Virus record (IMG/VR): IMGVR_UViG_3300027852_000006
Coordinates: 1-62,460 of that record
Strand: one strand, 5' to 3'
Length of the DNA stretch: 62,460 bases
Source of the DNA: a virus
Translations under genes and position numbers: made by a program
Shown: piece after piece, positions 42,124 through 52,189 of the stretch
Numbering within the stretch: position 1 is the first letter of the stretch
Layout: each line of letters starts with the position of its first letter
Notes under the pieces: generated by a model
The model's input: only the letters and a program-made list of their open reading frames with translations
Databases searched by the model: none
What the model was told of the DNA's origin: nothing

Positions 42124-44416
42124 CACCAATGGCAGCCTTTTTAGGATAGAAAAAAGCCCAATTGCAATGGGGCGTATCTTTCTTACAAAAGGACCTACGA
42201 ATAAAGGACGTAACCAACGGTGGGAGCCTATATCTACGGGGCTTGCTGCGGCTGGTGCTGCGGCTGGTACTGGTGCTGCTGCTGGTAGTTCGTTAGGGTC
42301 ATATATACTTGGCGGTTCTGCTATTATGGGCGGGTCCCAGTTGGCAGGTGGATTACTTGGCGGTGGAACCAAAAGCCCAAAAGCTAAAACCACATTTAGC
42401 CCACAGCAAAAACAAATGAATCAATTGATTTTTGATTTCTTGATGGGTATAGAACGGGACGCAAAAGGCAGGGAAATCAGTCGCAACCCTTTGTTGACTC
42501 AAATGAAAGATCGACCGGTTCCTAAAATGCGGAAAGCACCATTGACTGGTAGCCAAAAACAAGGACTTAATCTAGCTCAAGGCATGATGGGTAAAATAGG
42601 GGCCAGCAGGCCAGATACCAGTTATACAAGTCAGTTGAAAAAGGGGATATTGCCTACTGATCCCAGATTTAAGGGCAATACCAGGTTTTTGAAAGATGGT
42701 GGCAAAATTAAACCTGGGGAATCAGCTATTGTTGGCGAAGCTGGACTCCCAGAAAAGATAATAGCTTTACCCAAAGGCGGGGTAGAGGTTATACCAAACC
42801 CTAAAACTTTTTCCAGTAGAAAAACCTTGTCTGATGCCATAAGTAAATCTAAAAAAGCTGAACGAAAATTTAGATTGCCTGCCAAAGCATTAGGAACATT
42901 AACACCAAAACGTCAATATGGTGATTATTTCTTGGATTATGATGCCAATATAAGTGATGCTAATTATTGGGATTATGATAAACCGTATACTACTGATACT
43001 AAAAAAGGTTTTGAAGATTGGTTAGGAGAAAACAGAGGCGATGAACTTTGGTATAAACGATTGATGGGCACGGACAGAAACAATCCTCTTTTCCAGACGT
43101 GGGGGCGTACTAGAGATACATTTAAGCCCGGTGATATTTCCAGTATTCCTACCAGAAGGGGCGTTAATAGTGTGCCGTATGCTCCGGGGTCGCCTACCGG
43201 TCAAGTGCATGAAGGTTATTCTGGTGCTTTACAAGAATGGTGGAAACAACTGCCACAGGTTTCTGGTAACACATCTTTGGATACTCTTTTGGGTACTATA
43301 CCGGATGATCAGCGATCTGATTTTGGTGATTGGCTGACAAATTATGGCCAAAAATATGGGCCAGACGCAGCAACCAATCAGTATGGATTGCGAGAAGGTC
43401 AATACAGTTTTGAGGACCCTTATAATGTAGATTTGGCTAGTTTAGGCTTGGGAATCAATAAATATATGACTGACCAAGGTTATGAGCAAGCAGATGGGCA
43501 ATGGGCGGCTCCTAATGCTGTCGAAGAAACACCGATGGATTGGAGCGGCTTATTGGGCCAATTGACCCCAGATCAATATAGCAACTTCAATAAGTACTTG
43601 GAAAATTATCAGGGTGGGGCTTTGGCCGATCAAGGTCTTGTATGGAATCCTGAAACTGGCAAAGCTGAATTTGTAGCACCAGATAATTATTATGTTGGTA
43701 TGGGGCAAGCGGTATCTGACTTCTTAGGCCAGCCGCCAGCAGACCCTAACGCTATAGCTGGACAGCCTACGCCGACTACACCAACTGATACATCTGGTCA
43801 AATTATCAATAATTTAACGCCACTCATTACTGGTCTGGCAACGTCGAAATTTGACCCAACTAAATACCAAGAGCAATTTCAAGCGGGGGTTGCTGATCCT
43901 GCTTATAAACGATTTGAAGAATCTACTCGACCAGCCATTAGGGAGACTTTTGGTGGGGGAAATTTATTTGGTTCAGCTAGAGAGAAAGCTGAATTGAAAG
44001 GTCAGAGCGATCTTGATTCAGCATTAGCGGCTAAGCAAGCTGAATATATGGTGGGTGCCGAGGAAGGTTTTGAGAACAGGCGAAGTACAGCGATAAACCA
44101 GGCAATGAATCTAGCTAAATTGCCGTCTGATATTGCTGGCCAAACAGCATCTACTGATTATAAAAAGGCCGCTGCTGCTGGAATGTTCCATGATATGGAA
44201 CTCCAGGAAGCGGTTGTAAATTCAAATCTTGATAATCAAGACATCGTGATGTTGCAAAGTTTAATGAGTATTTATCAGATAGAACAAAATCAAATAGATA
44301 GCGAGTTCAAGACTTCATTTATCAATGCGATGCAAGGTCCGTATGGGTTTGATTGGAATACAATCATGTCTCTTTTGAGTGGATATCAGGGGCAGTCCCA
44401 GATTGCTTATACATAA
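42098..44416 (+). CDS. Internal virion protein, hydrophobic N-terminus
   Basis: 772 residues from the ATG at 42098 (GAGGTG six bases upstream). Residues about 45-90 are Gly/Ala-rich and hydrophobic (AAGAAAGTGAAAGSSLGSYI), suited to forming a channel, like the podovirus internal core proteins. Later there are phage-common motifs (IVGEAGLPEKIIALPKGGVE) and helical C-terminal parts. Together with the two following genes it probably forms the DNA ejection set. Confidence 0.6.
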   Translation: MNILISTIDTNGSLFRIEKSPIAMGRIFLTKGPTNKGRNQRWEPISTGLAAAGAAAGTGAAAGSSLGSYILGGSAIMGGSQLAGGLLGGGTKSPKAKTTFSPQQKQMNQLIFDFLMGIERDAKGREISRNPLLTQMKDRPVPKMRKAPLTGSQKQGLNLAQGMMGKIGASRPDTSYTSQLKKGILPTDPRFKGNTRFLKDGGKIKPGESAIVGEAGLPEKIIALPKGGVEVIPNPKTFSSRKTLSDAISKSKKAERKFRLPAKALGTLTPKRQYGDYFLDYDANISDANYWDYDKPYTTDTKKGFEDWLGENRGDELWYKRLMGTDRNNPLFQTWGRTRDTFKPGDISSIPTRRGVNSVPYAPGSPTGQVHEGYSGALQEWWKQLPQVSGNTSLDTLLGTIPDDQRSDFGDWLTNYGQKYGPDAATNQYGLREGQYSFEDPYNVDLASLGLGINKYMTDQGYEQADGQWAAPNAVEETPMDWSGLLGQLTPDQYSNFNKYLENYQGGALADQGLVWNPETGKAEFVAPDNYYVGMGQAVSDFLGQPPADPNAIAGQPTPTTPTDTSGQIINNLTPLITGLATSKFDPTKYQEQFQAGVADPAYKRFEESTRPAIRETFGGGNLFGSAREKAELKGQSDLDSALAAKQAEYMVGAEEGFENRRSTAINQAMNLAKLPSDIAGQTASTDYKKAAAAGMFHDMELQEAVVNSNLDNQDIVMLQSLMSIYQIEQNQIDSEFKTSFINAMQGPYGFDWNTIMSLLSGYQGQSQIAYT

Positions 44417-44428
44417 GGAAGTATTAAG

Positions 44429-45589
44429 ATGCCGTCAATACAATATATGCCAAGACGACCAGATGCCAGACGGGAATCATTAGCCCGTGGTATTACGGGG
44501 ATGGGGCAAGCCATGGGACAAGGGCTAAAAGATTTTGGTATGATTAAAAATCAGGAAAATCTTAGATTAGACAGACAGCAATATATAGAAGATAAGAACT
44601 TTGAACGGTTTGCTTCTATGTATAGCAAATCTACCGATCCCTTACAGCGTAAAAGTCTTGAAAGTATGGGCCAGTCGTTTGGATACGATAAGCGTTTCCC
44701 TGAAAAGTGGAAAATAATTACTAATCCTGACATTAACTTTGGTCCAACTATGCCTGAGAAGGTTGAGAAAGAGCTTGAAAGGTTTAGTGGGTGGCCTGAC
44801 GACTATGAAGGTGACAAGGGCCAAGATATTGTTAATTATACTAGCAGGGTTCTTGACCGTTTAGGGCAAAGTGCGGTGGATGAAATAGGACATCAATTTC
44901 CAGCGGGGTATCCTGAATATGCCGAAAATATAAGAACTGCCGTAGATAATTGGAGAAAGAAGAATCCAGCAACAGCGGATACACCTGCAACAGCGGAATC
45001 TGTTTCTACGCCAGCGAGTGTATTGAGTCAAGGCATGACAGCAAGAAAAGACCCTAATCAACCTTCGTCATTGCAAGAATTAGCTACACTTGCAATGCGG
45101 CCTGAGCCGACAACAGAGACAACCGCTCCGAACAGATTATCTGGTGTAGAAGATTTAACGACTCCTTCCGAATGGTCTGGCATAAATGCTCCGCTACCTG
45201 ATCCATCTAGTGTTTTGCCTCCTGGTTCTATGTCTGGTATGGGTTCATTTCAGAATCTGCCGCCAATACCGGAGTCACCGGCAAGGGACCCAAATCAGCC
45301 GATTACACCGCCATCTACACTACAGGAACTAGCCGTAGCTTCCATGCAGCCAGCGACAGCGAATAATATGGACCAAGGAATGGCTACGACTCAACAAACG
45401 CCTGCGACTATTCCGGCCGATGTCCAAGAATGGCTGGATTATCTTGGGAAAACATCACCAGATATAATGAAGTTAGCTATGAAGTCAAGAAAGACTACAG
45501 GTAGAGATTGGAATGAGATATTTCAGGCAATTCAGGAAAGTGGTATTTTCAATAATAGTAAATGGGGACAGAACCGAGGGGCAAGATAA
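44429..45589 (+). CDS. Internal virion / ejection protein, proline- and threonine-rich
   Basis: 386 residues. N-terminal basic helix (MPSIQYMPRRPDARRESLAR, GMGQAMGQGLKDFG) then a long low-complexity region with repeated PSSLQELATLAM and PSTLQELAVASM units. No enzymatic motif. Order (after the channel-like protein, before the giant protein) fits an internal core role. Confidence 0.55.
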   Translation: MPSIQYMPRRPDARRESLARGITGMGQAMGQGLKDFGMIKNQENLRLDRQQYIEDKNFERFASMYSKSTDPLQRKSLESMGQSFGYDKRFPEKWKIITNPDINFGPTMPEKVEKELERFSGWPDDYEGDKGQDIVNYTSRVLDRLGQSAVDEIGHQFPAGYPEYAENIRTAVDNWRKKNPATADTPATAESVSTPASVLSQGMTARKDPNQPSSLQELATLAMRPEPTTETTAPNRLSGVEDLTTPSEWSGINAPLPDPSSVLPPGSMSGMGSFQNLPPIPESPARDPNQPITPPSTLQELAVASMQPATANNMDQGMATTQQTPATIPADVQEWLDYLGKTSPDIMKLAMKSRKTTGRDWNEIFQAIQESGIFNNSKWGQNRGAR

Positions 45590-45595
45590 ATATAA

Positions 45596-48500
45596 ATGGC
45601 AACTGTATTAGAACAACTTGAGCAAAGATTACTAACTCCCAAGCCAGAACCGATAGTAACACATGATCCCGCTGTTATTAAATCGCTTGAAACTGGGTTA
45701 GCGGATTCTCCACCGCCACAAACGGACCCATTTGTGGTAAAGACCCTTGAGGATAAACTTCTGTCTCAGCCACATTCTAGCGTATCAACTGGTGCATCGA
45801 CTGGCGTGTCGCCTGGTCAGTCTCCATATAAGAGCCCTGTATTTGCAAAAGAAAGCGGTTTGCCTAAAGTGTCAACTGGGCTGGAGGGTGGACTGAGCAA
45901 TAAGCCAGTTTATGATGATTTTGGCTATGGTGTCGGTGGCTCGTGGGACGAACCGGACCCGCATACGACTCGCATGACTGGTATGAAGGACGCTTATGTT
46001 GAAGAAATACTAAAAATGTCACCCAATAAACGTCGGGCGTGGATGGGTGCTCATGCTAACGATGAGTTTTTTGGCCTTAATGAATGGATGAGCCGAAAAA
46101 ACATTCACCCTACTGAATGGTTGCAATACTTGTTTGATGGCGTGGACGTAAGAGGCTTTAACGCTGCCGAAAAAGCTGCGATAGAAAAAGTGGTCTCTGA
46201 ATCGCCTCTAAAAGAAAAGGTTATTCAAGGGGCTGCGTCTGTTCCCCGTCTGGCTGTTGAGTTTGGTGCGACAGGTATGGGGTTGGGTGCGTTAGCAAAA
46301 ACGGCTGGTCTTGGGAGCAAGATATCGGGTTCTGCTCCGCTTGTAGACAGGGCTCTATCGAGTGCTGGCAAGGCGGCGGCTGTATTCGGGGCCCACGAGG
46401 GTATGCAGGCTCCGAGGAAAGACGAGACGATACCTGGTAGGGTTGCCAGTACTGTTGGTGCCGCTGGCACTGGGGTTATGCTGGGAGCTCTTGGAGCGGC
46501 TGTTCCATCCACAGCAATTAGGGCCCCGGCGGTTATTGCTGGTTTCGGCGGAAAAACCTATATGGAGACCGGCGGAGACGTAGACGCTACTATTGAGGCG
46601 ATGGTTCAGATAGCGGCTTTTGAGGCACTTGGATTAAGCAAGCAAGCTGCCAGATACGGAAAAAGCCGATATGAGTCCTACCGGGCAGGCGATAAACTGG
46701 CTGTAGCCGAAGCCGTCAAGCGAACATCCGCTGATCTGTTCAGAATGAGATCGAAAGCACTCGAAGAACTAGGGTTAGGGCCAGAGGCCACATCTGAACA
46801 GATTAGACAAGCCAAGCGCCAAGCTGGAATGAAACTCCACCCGGACATCGCTGGTAAACAGGCTGAACCGGCTTTTAAGCAGAAAATCGCCGCTGCGGAG
46901 TTTTTGGAGGGTAAGCGAGGTCAGTTTGTCCCAGAAACCGCGAAAATTCGCCCGTTTCCTGCCCAAGGCTTAACGAAAACAAAAAAAACGACTCCAAGTA
47001 CGTCTTTAGCAACAAAGTCCACTACAGAGCAAGCTAGGGCCCCTGAAGCGAAAACCGTGTTTTCCAGGATGCCAGACGACATATTAAAGCAGCAAGCAGA
47101 TCATGGAGTGCTAGGGGCCCAAAAAGAGCAGGTTTTGCGACAGTCAGGCCCCAAGGCAGTAGAATCACAAAAGAAGCCAGGTAAACCGCCCAAACCATCT
47201 TTTAAGCAAAAAATTGAACCAGAACAGACTACTGTGCAGGAACCCGCCTCCCAAGTGGCCCCGACACGGCAGCCAGGACCGCAGGAACCAATGGAACCGG
47301 TCGGGGAAAAGGCGGGGACGAAAGAACTTGCTAAGGCAGAAAAAACCCAAATAGCTAAAGAAGCAAATCTGAAACAGAAAGATATTTCCCCCGCAAAAGA
47401 AAAACAACAGTTGGCTGAAAAAACTGGCGAAACTATCAAGCCAGAGGTTGTTACGCCAGACGCAAAAGAGATAGTGCCAATTAAAACGCACAGGGTTACT
47501 ATTGAAGGCACTACCCAAATTGCGAAAAAATTGTTTGTTCGCAAGCAATTACAAAATATAATCAAGACGTTACCTGAAAAAACTACTACAGAACATCAGA
47601 ATTTGCTTAATGAATTAGCTAAACGGGATGTAAGAAGGGCATGGGTAGAAACAGGAGATGAAAAAGACAAAATCAAAAAACTTACAGCCCTACTCCGGTC
47701 GCATTCTGTAAAGGTCGAATTTGACAATGACACAACTCTTTGGATACCAAATAGCCGAGATGTTATTGACCGTGATCCAAAATGGATAAATAAGTCTGTT
47801 GGCGCAGTTATAGCAACCTCAGCTAAACCTAGAAAAAAGATTACTTTACCTGTTGCACGTAAAAAAACTAAGATTAGTTCTCCGCAATTGAAAGCTGGCA
47901 AAGATTATGTAAAACTTGTTCACATTGCCGCTGCTAGTAAAGTAACCGAGAAAGGACAATCGTTAAGCGGGGTAAAAGCTACTGAAGATGAGATTGTGGC
48001 TACTGATGGCCGCATATTGTTTACTATAAAACGCGAAGGAGCATTTAAGGATGTTGCCCAAGTCTATAAAGATAATAAAGGTATGTTTTTAGGCAAAGAT
48101 GGAAAGCCAATTACTAATGAAAACTTATCATTTCCTACGCATGAAAAAGTCATACCTGAAGATAATTTAATAACCACTGAAACTGATTTGCAGCAATTAT
48201 TTAGAAACATTAAAAAGGCTAGTCTGTTTGCTGGCAAAGCAAAAGACCCCGAAAAAGAAGGTGTTCATGCTTACTTGAATCCAGATAAAACATTAGGTTT
48301 TACCTGCCTTGAACCATCAACAACGTCCAAAGTCAATGTTCAAGACGGAGCTAGTTACGTTGCATCTATGAATCCCCATAATTTAATGAGGTTGATAACG
48401 GCCCATATTAAGGTTGGTAGCAAAAAACTAAAAATACATATAAAAGAAGGCGAGAATAATTTTGGTGTATTAAAACTTGTTGGGGAAAAAGGGGACACAA

Positions 48501-51064
48501 GTGTAATAATTGGACCTTTTGGTGAAAAAGAGTATGGTGATATATATAACAAATCAGAAGCTGGTTTTGCTGCAATTCCAGATTGGAATGATGCTAAAGA
48601 GTTTATGTCTTTGCCACACAAAACAGCTAAGGGGATTGCATCGCTTGGCGGTAGATTTACTCAACAAAGCGTTGATCAATTAGCTAAATGGGCGCCTATA
48701 TCAGGCAAGGCTCTCGGTGACAGCTTCTTTACTATCACACATAGAGAGAGTGAATTAGTCGGTCTTTGGATGGACGAAATGCGTAACGCTATGGGGAAAA
48801 TGACAAAGGCAGAACAGGATAACTACCGCAGGGCTGTACGTGGCAATGCTACCGCAACAAATAAAAAAGTAAAAACAGCTATTGATTTGACTTTGAAATT
48901 GTCCGATAAAATGGGTGTTTTGAAAGAAGATGTCGGACTAAGCTCTTATGGCCCTAAAGGCGAAACGCCATTTAAGCTATTGCAGAAGCAGTACCCCTTA
49001 CGGTTGAGCAAACAAGCAAGAGAATCAATCCAGAAAGAAAGCGGTAAGGAGTATGAAGATTTAGCGGAATGGATAGCTCTTGATATGGATAAAAGGGGAA
49101 TCGAGTATGTAGAAAAACAGATAAGGGAAAAGACTAAAAATAGATCAAAGGCAACCTATATTAAACAAGCTAAAAGGTTTTTAAGAGATTCACGCAAATA
49201 TAGCCCATCTGGTCAAGAACTGGAGGAATTATATTTACGCTTATCTCAAGGCAAAAAAACAGGCCCTAGATTTGAGAGTAAAATAGCTAAATGGCAGTAC
49301 CATCGAGCTTTTGAGTATCCTGATATGTTTTTGGATAAGAATCCTTATAAGGTGTGGGAACAACATATTTATTCATCAGGACGACGAATAGCTGAAGCGG
49401 AGGTATGGGGGCCAAAAAGTGACAGGCTTAAAAAAACTATTAAAGCCGGGTATGTGGAAACTGGCAAGATAGCTCGCAAAAAAGGTAAGGACATTGACAG
49501 GGAACAACAATCATTCCTAGATGCAGCTAGCCACCTTGTAGGTTACGAAAGTGATATTGGGGGGTTGAAAACCCAGCCGTCTAAAGTTTCAGTTAAGATG
49601 ATGCGTGGGGGGCGGATAGCTACTGGTGCTATTCACTTGTTTAATCTCACCGCTCCACTCCGTAACACTATATGGGGACAAGCGGCATCTATGACGCACT
49701 TTGGATCGTTAATGCCACACGCTCAGTATTTACGGGTTATATTTCAACCGAAATCGATTAAGGAAGCTCGGAAAGCGGGGGCCTTAGAGCATAGCGGAAC
49801 AAATCATTTCTTTGCTGAAGGTGTTGCTCCAGAAATCGTATCGGTTGCAAGACTACCAATGGGTATAGCAGAAATCATGTTACGGACCACATCTGCTTTT
49901 ACTGGGGCCGGTGTTTGGAGCAGGGCAGTTAAACGAGCAAACAAAAAGTACAAAAAAACCGGAAAGATTCATAAAGATAATTGGTTGATACGAGAACTGA
50001 CAAATAGGGATGTTGGGTTTACCAAAGAGCAATGTATCGACATGATCAAGCGTGGTTCTGTGAGTACCGCTGAGAGATACCGCATGATGCGAGGCGCTGT
50101 GAACGTCACACAGTTCAGTGCTGACGCTAAAGATATTCCGCTTTCATGGTCTACTGAAGGCGGACGATTCTGGACACAATTTTATTCAATGGCGTATAAG
50201 CATACGCAAAATACTATTGGTTACGCACTCGAAGAATTGGGACATGTCAGACTAAAACCATTATTGAGGTTTGCGATTGCGGCTATATTCGCCGGATGGT
50301 CCATAGAAAAAGTCCGCGAAGTGTTTAGTGGTAAGATGCCAGGCAAAAAAGATGTAGACAGGCTTGATAAGTGGTTGAGGCGTATTGGCAATGCTTTGGG
50401 TGTCATAGAGGTTCCAATACGTCTTTTGTCTACCAGTGATCCAGGGCAAGTTTTGCGGACAATTACCCCTGCACCTGTTGGCACTGCTGCTAACTTAGTA
50501 GCGGCAGCACATAAGGCAGCAGCAACTTACGCAGGGCCAGAGGCAACTACCGAAAAAAAACAACAAAAGAAAGAAGCATCGGCTATTAAAGGAGTTGCGA
50601 CAACAACGGGATTGGGAAGGAATATTTATGGTATATTACAAAAAGCCAGGCAAGGACGGCCGTTGCTTGGGATACAAGCGGTGTCAGAAAAAGAAGATAC
50701 TGTAGCTGAGTATTATCGACGTAAGCTGGCTAACCTATACAGAGAAAGTAAACCAGAATCAGAGATTAAAAAACATGATGATTGGGCTAGGAAAAAGGGT
50801 ATAAATATCAAAAAGGAGAAGGAAAAAGCTCAAATAACTGTACGTTCAGAGTTATATGACGAATTATATATGGCTAAAAAGAAAGAAGATTCAGTTAAAT
50901 ATGATGCAATCAATGAACGTCTAAAGACTCAATTGGGAACCAAGTCGTCCAATATTCGCCAAGCCATAGAAAACCGTACAGCTAATGATGAAGATCGTAA
51001 GCCACGGAAAGTTGGTGGTTCTTCAAGAAGAAATAGACGCAGTCGAGCAAGACGTAGCCGCTAG
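45596..51064 (+). CDS. Giant ejection-type polyvalent virion protein with J-domain-like and clamp-like parts
   Basis: 1822 residues, the largest gene. Residues about 195-315 contain Gly/Ala-rich hydrophobic stretches (GATGMGLGALAKTAGLG; GAAGTGVMLGALGAAVP). Residues about 385-440 resemble a J-domain with HPD at 415-417 (ELGLGPEATSEQIRQAKRQA, MKLHPDIAG). Residues about 470-640 are low-complexity KP/E/T linker. Residues about 766-980 resemble a sliding-clamp-like fold (SGVKATEDEIVATDGRILFT ... IIGPFGEKEYGD). Residues about 1340-1640 match the large polyvalent-protein C-terminal region. It probably enters the cell with the DNA. Confidence 0.65.
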   Translation: MATVLEQLEQRLLTPKPEPIVTHDPAVIKSLETGLADSPPPQTDPFVVKTLEDKLLSQPHSSVSTGASTGVSPGQSPYKSPVFAKESGLPKVSTGLEGGLSNKPVYDDFGYGVGGSWDEPDPHTTRMTGMKDAYVEEILKMSPNKRRAWMGAHANDEFFGLNEWMSRKNIHPTEWLQYLFDGVDVRGFNAAEKAAIEKVVSESPLKEKVIQGAASVPRLAVEFGATGMGLGALAKTAGLGSKISGSAPLVDRALSSAGKAAAVFGAHEGMQAPRKDETIPGRVASTVGAAGTGVMLGALGAAVPSTAIRAPAVIAGFGGKTYMETGGDVDATIEAMVQIAAFEALGLSKQAARYGKSRYESYRAGDKLAVAEAVKRTSADLFRMRSKALEELGLGPEATSEQIRQAKRQAGMKLHPDIAGKQAEPAFKQKIAAAEFLEGKRGQFVPETAKIRPFPAQGLTKTKKTTPSTSLATKSTTEQARAPEAKTVFSRMPDDILKQQADHGVLGAQKEQVLRQSGPKAVESQKKPGKPPKPSFKQKIEPEQTTVQEPASQVAPTRQPGPQEPMEPVGEKAGTKELAKAEKTQIAKEANLKQKDISPAKEKQQLAEKTGETIKPEVVTPDAKEIVPIKTHRVTIEGTTQIAKKLFVRKQLQNIIKTLPEKTTTEHQNLLNELAKRDVRRAWVETGDEKDKIKKLTALLRSHSVKVEFDNDTTLWIPNSRDVIDRDPKWINKSVGAVIATSAKPRKKITLPVARKKTKISSPQLKAGKDYVKLVHIAAASKVTEKGQSLSGVKATEDEIVATDGRILFTIKREGAFKDVAQVYKDNKGMFLGKDGKPITNENLSFPTHEKVIPEDNLITTETDLQQLFRNIKKASLFAGKAKDPEKEGVHAYLNPDKTLGFTCLEPSTTSKVNVQDGASYVASMNPHNLMRLITAHIKVGSKKLKIHIKEGENNFGVLKLVGEKGDTSVIIGPFGEKEYGDIYNKSEAGFAAIPDWNDAKEFMSLPHKTAKGIASLGGRFTQQSVDQLAKWAPISGKALGDSFFTITHRESELVGLWMDEMRNAMGKMTKAEQDNYRRAVRGNATATNKKVKTAIDLTLKLSDKMGVLKEDVGLSSYGPKGETPFKLLQKQYPLRLSKQARESIQKESGKEYEDLAEWIALDMDKRGIEYVEKQIREKTKNRSKATYIKQAKRFLRDSRKYSPSGQELEELYLRLSQGKKTGPRFESKIAKWQYHRAFEYPDMFLDKNPYKVWEQHIYSSGRRIAEAEVWGPKSDRLKKTIKAGYVETGKIARKKGKDIDREQQSFLDAASHLVGYESDIGGLKTQPSKVSVKMMRGGRIATGAIHLFNLTAPLRNTIWGQAASMTHFGSLMPHAQYLRVIFQPKSIKEARKAGALEHSGTNHFFAEGVAPEIVSVARLPMGIAEIMLRTTSAFTGAGVWSRAVKRANKKYKKTGKIHKDNWLIRELTNRDVGFTKEQCIDMIKRGSVSTAERYRMMRGAVNVTQFSADAKDIPLSWSTEGGRFWTQFYSMAYKHTQNTIGYALEELGHVRLKPLLRFAIAAIFAGWSIEKVREVFSGKMPGKKDVDRLDKWLRRIGNALGVIEVPIRLLSTSDPGQVLRTITPAPVGTAANLVAAAHKAAATYAGPEATTEKKQQKKEASAIKGVATTTGLGRNIYGILQKARQGRPLLGIQAVSEKEDTVAEYYRRKLANLYRESKPESEIKKHDDWARKKGINIKKEKEKAQITVRSELYDELYMAKKKEDSVKYDAINERLKTQLGTKSSNIRQAIENRTANDEDRKPRKVGGSSRRNRRSRARRSR

Positions 51065-51092
51065 CTGTCCTCATATAGTTCATAACATGCAA

Positions 51093-51560
51093 TCAGTTTT
51101 TCAATGATGTCTTGTAGTATTTTTCGATTAGTTCATTGTCTATTGTAAGCCCCTTTGGCAAAACACCTATTAACATGTATGGTTCAATGGTAACCCACCA
51201 TGGTGTCCCTTTTTGATGTGTCAATGCGGACAGTTGTAGTCCAAAATAGTTTTTGTATCCATCCCAAATGGCCTCCAGAAATTTTATTCCATCGCAGTCA
51301 TCTGGTGGCACACAATATTCTATTGGTGCAGTGATTGGGTTGTTGCGATGTTTTTTAAGACTCTGGTATATAGATTCTATTGCAGGACCATATTTCCATG
51401 CTTCGGCGCGCTCTTCAAACAAAGGCTTACTCAACAACGCTAAATGCCAACCATGGGCAATATAAGTCAATTTATTGCCTTGTATGGGTGTTATAGGCAC
51501 CTTTTCTTCAATTCCCTTTCTTATAAAGAAATTTACGATTTGTTGTGGGTCATAATTCAT
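51093..51560 (-). CDS. Panacea (DUF4065) domain protein, antitoxin-like
   Basis: 155 residues from the ATG at 51560 (GAGGG site, one base after the upstream stop). IQGNKLTYIAHGWHLALLSK, FEERAEAWKYGPAIESIYQS and YFGLQLSALTHQKGTPW are the hallmarks of the Panacea/GepA-SocA domain, a small fold that neutralises many different toxins. The neighbouring upstream gene (zincin-like) overlaps its control region, so the two may form one unit. It is the last gene of the leftward transcript. Confidence 0.8.
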   Translation of the reverse strand: MNYDPQQIVNFFIRKGIEEKVPITPIQGNKLTYIAHGWHLALLSKPLFEERAEAWKYGPAIESIYQSLKKHRNNPITAPIEYCVPPDDCDGIKFLEAIWDGYKNYFGLQLSALTHQKGTPWWVTIEPYMLIGVLPKGLTIDNELIEKYYKTSLKN

Positions 51561-51561
51561 G

Positions 51562-51924
51562 TTAGCCCTCACATTTCATTTGTTTTTCTAACACCCTAAC
51601 TAATCGTTCATTTTCTTCGTTTATCTCATTTTCTGTTGTGTAGCGACTTTCTGCTAACCACGATATTTTACTTAAGAATAAGTGCATTGCCTCGTGCCTT
51701 GCGTGTGACTCTGGTGTACAGTACTCGCCTACATCGCTTTTGTCTATTTCAGTACAAAGGGTGACAACCGCAAGTTTTGCTGGCTCACTTACATGTATTG
51801 ATGCGTAGGCTCCGTTAATTGGTTCATGGCGATAAGTAATGCGGTATCCATTCAAACCCAACTTGTCAATATACCGATCAAACTCACGCTTGAATCTGTT
51901 AAAATGAGTCTTTGTTATACGCAT
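51562..51924 (-). CDS. Zincin-like (HExxH) protein, possible Panacea partner
   Basis: 120 residues from the ATG at 51924 (AAAGGAAAATTCGATG). HARHEAMHLFL supplies an HExxH zinc-protease signature, and the downstream AESRYTTENEINEENERL offers a Glu as third ligand, like small phage zincins of unknown target. A further-upstream start at 51945 is possible. Next to the Panacea gene, it could be a toxin or an unrelated peptidase. Confidence 0.6.
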   Translation of the reverse strand: MRITKTHFNRFKREFDRYIDKLGLNGYRITYRHEPINGAYASIHVSEPAKLAVVTLCTEIDKSDVGEYCTPESHARHEAMHLFLSKISWLAESRYTTENEINEENERLVRVLEKQMKCEG

Positions 51925-52009
51925 CGAATTTTCCTTTCTAATCATGGCATGTAACTTACTGCGAAATAAGGTGTTATGTGAATTGCAAATTTTTGTTGCA
52001 TCGGCAAGC

Positions 52010-52015
52010 TATAAT
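52010..52015 (+). promoter_or_regulatory. Perfect -10 box of a possible small-RNA promoter
   Basis: TATAAT preceded by GC, with only a weak -35 17 bp upstream. It lies in the 250-bp gap between the zincin and methyltransferase genes. Confidence 0.45.
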
Positions 52016-52021
52016 TCGTAT

Positions 52022-52102
52022 ACTTCAATGTACTCGGTGGCCATTGGTTTCCCATGTAAGAGCCGAAGGAGATGGACTCGCCTTTGAGCGGGTCTTTTTT
52101 TT
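52022..52102 (+). ncRNA. Candidate 80-nt small RNA
   Basis: Starts about 7 bases after TATAAT and ends in the strong terminator at 52075-52102. It opposes the direction of both flanking genes and has no reading frame of its own. A regulatory or decoy RNA is possible; expression is unproven. Confidence 0.4.
52075..52102 (+). terminator. Rightward intrinsic terminator
   Basis: GACTCGC, loop CTTTGA, GCGGGTC (one G-U pair), then eight Ts. No rightward protein gene precedes it within 1 kb, which is why an RNA is suspected; it could also stop late transcripts running on from 51064. Confidence 0.75.
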
Positions 52103-52123
52103 AACAAATCCTATCTTTATATG

Positions 52124-52189
52124 TCCTCTGGGTATATAAATACTTTATTTCTTTTGTTTCTCCCTGATTATGTCAGATATACCTACGAC
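52124..52189. repeat. 66-bp direct repeat, copy A (at the 3' end of the methyltransferase gene)
   Basis: About 80 percent identical to 53314-53379. In copy B it is the end of the gene 53335-53520 (GIADIIKEKQKK and stop); copy A keeps the same codons (GISDIIREKQKK, stop) but out of frame with the methyltransferase, whose last codons it overlaps. Confidence 0.7.
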
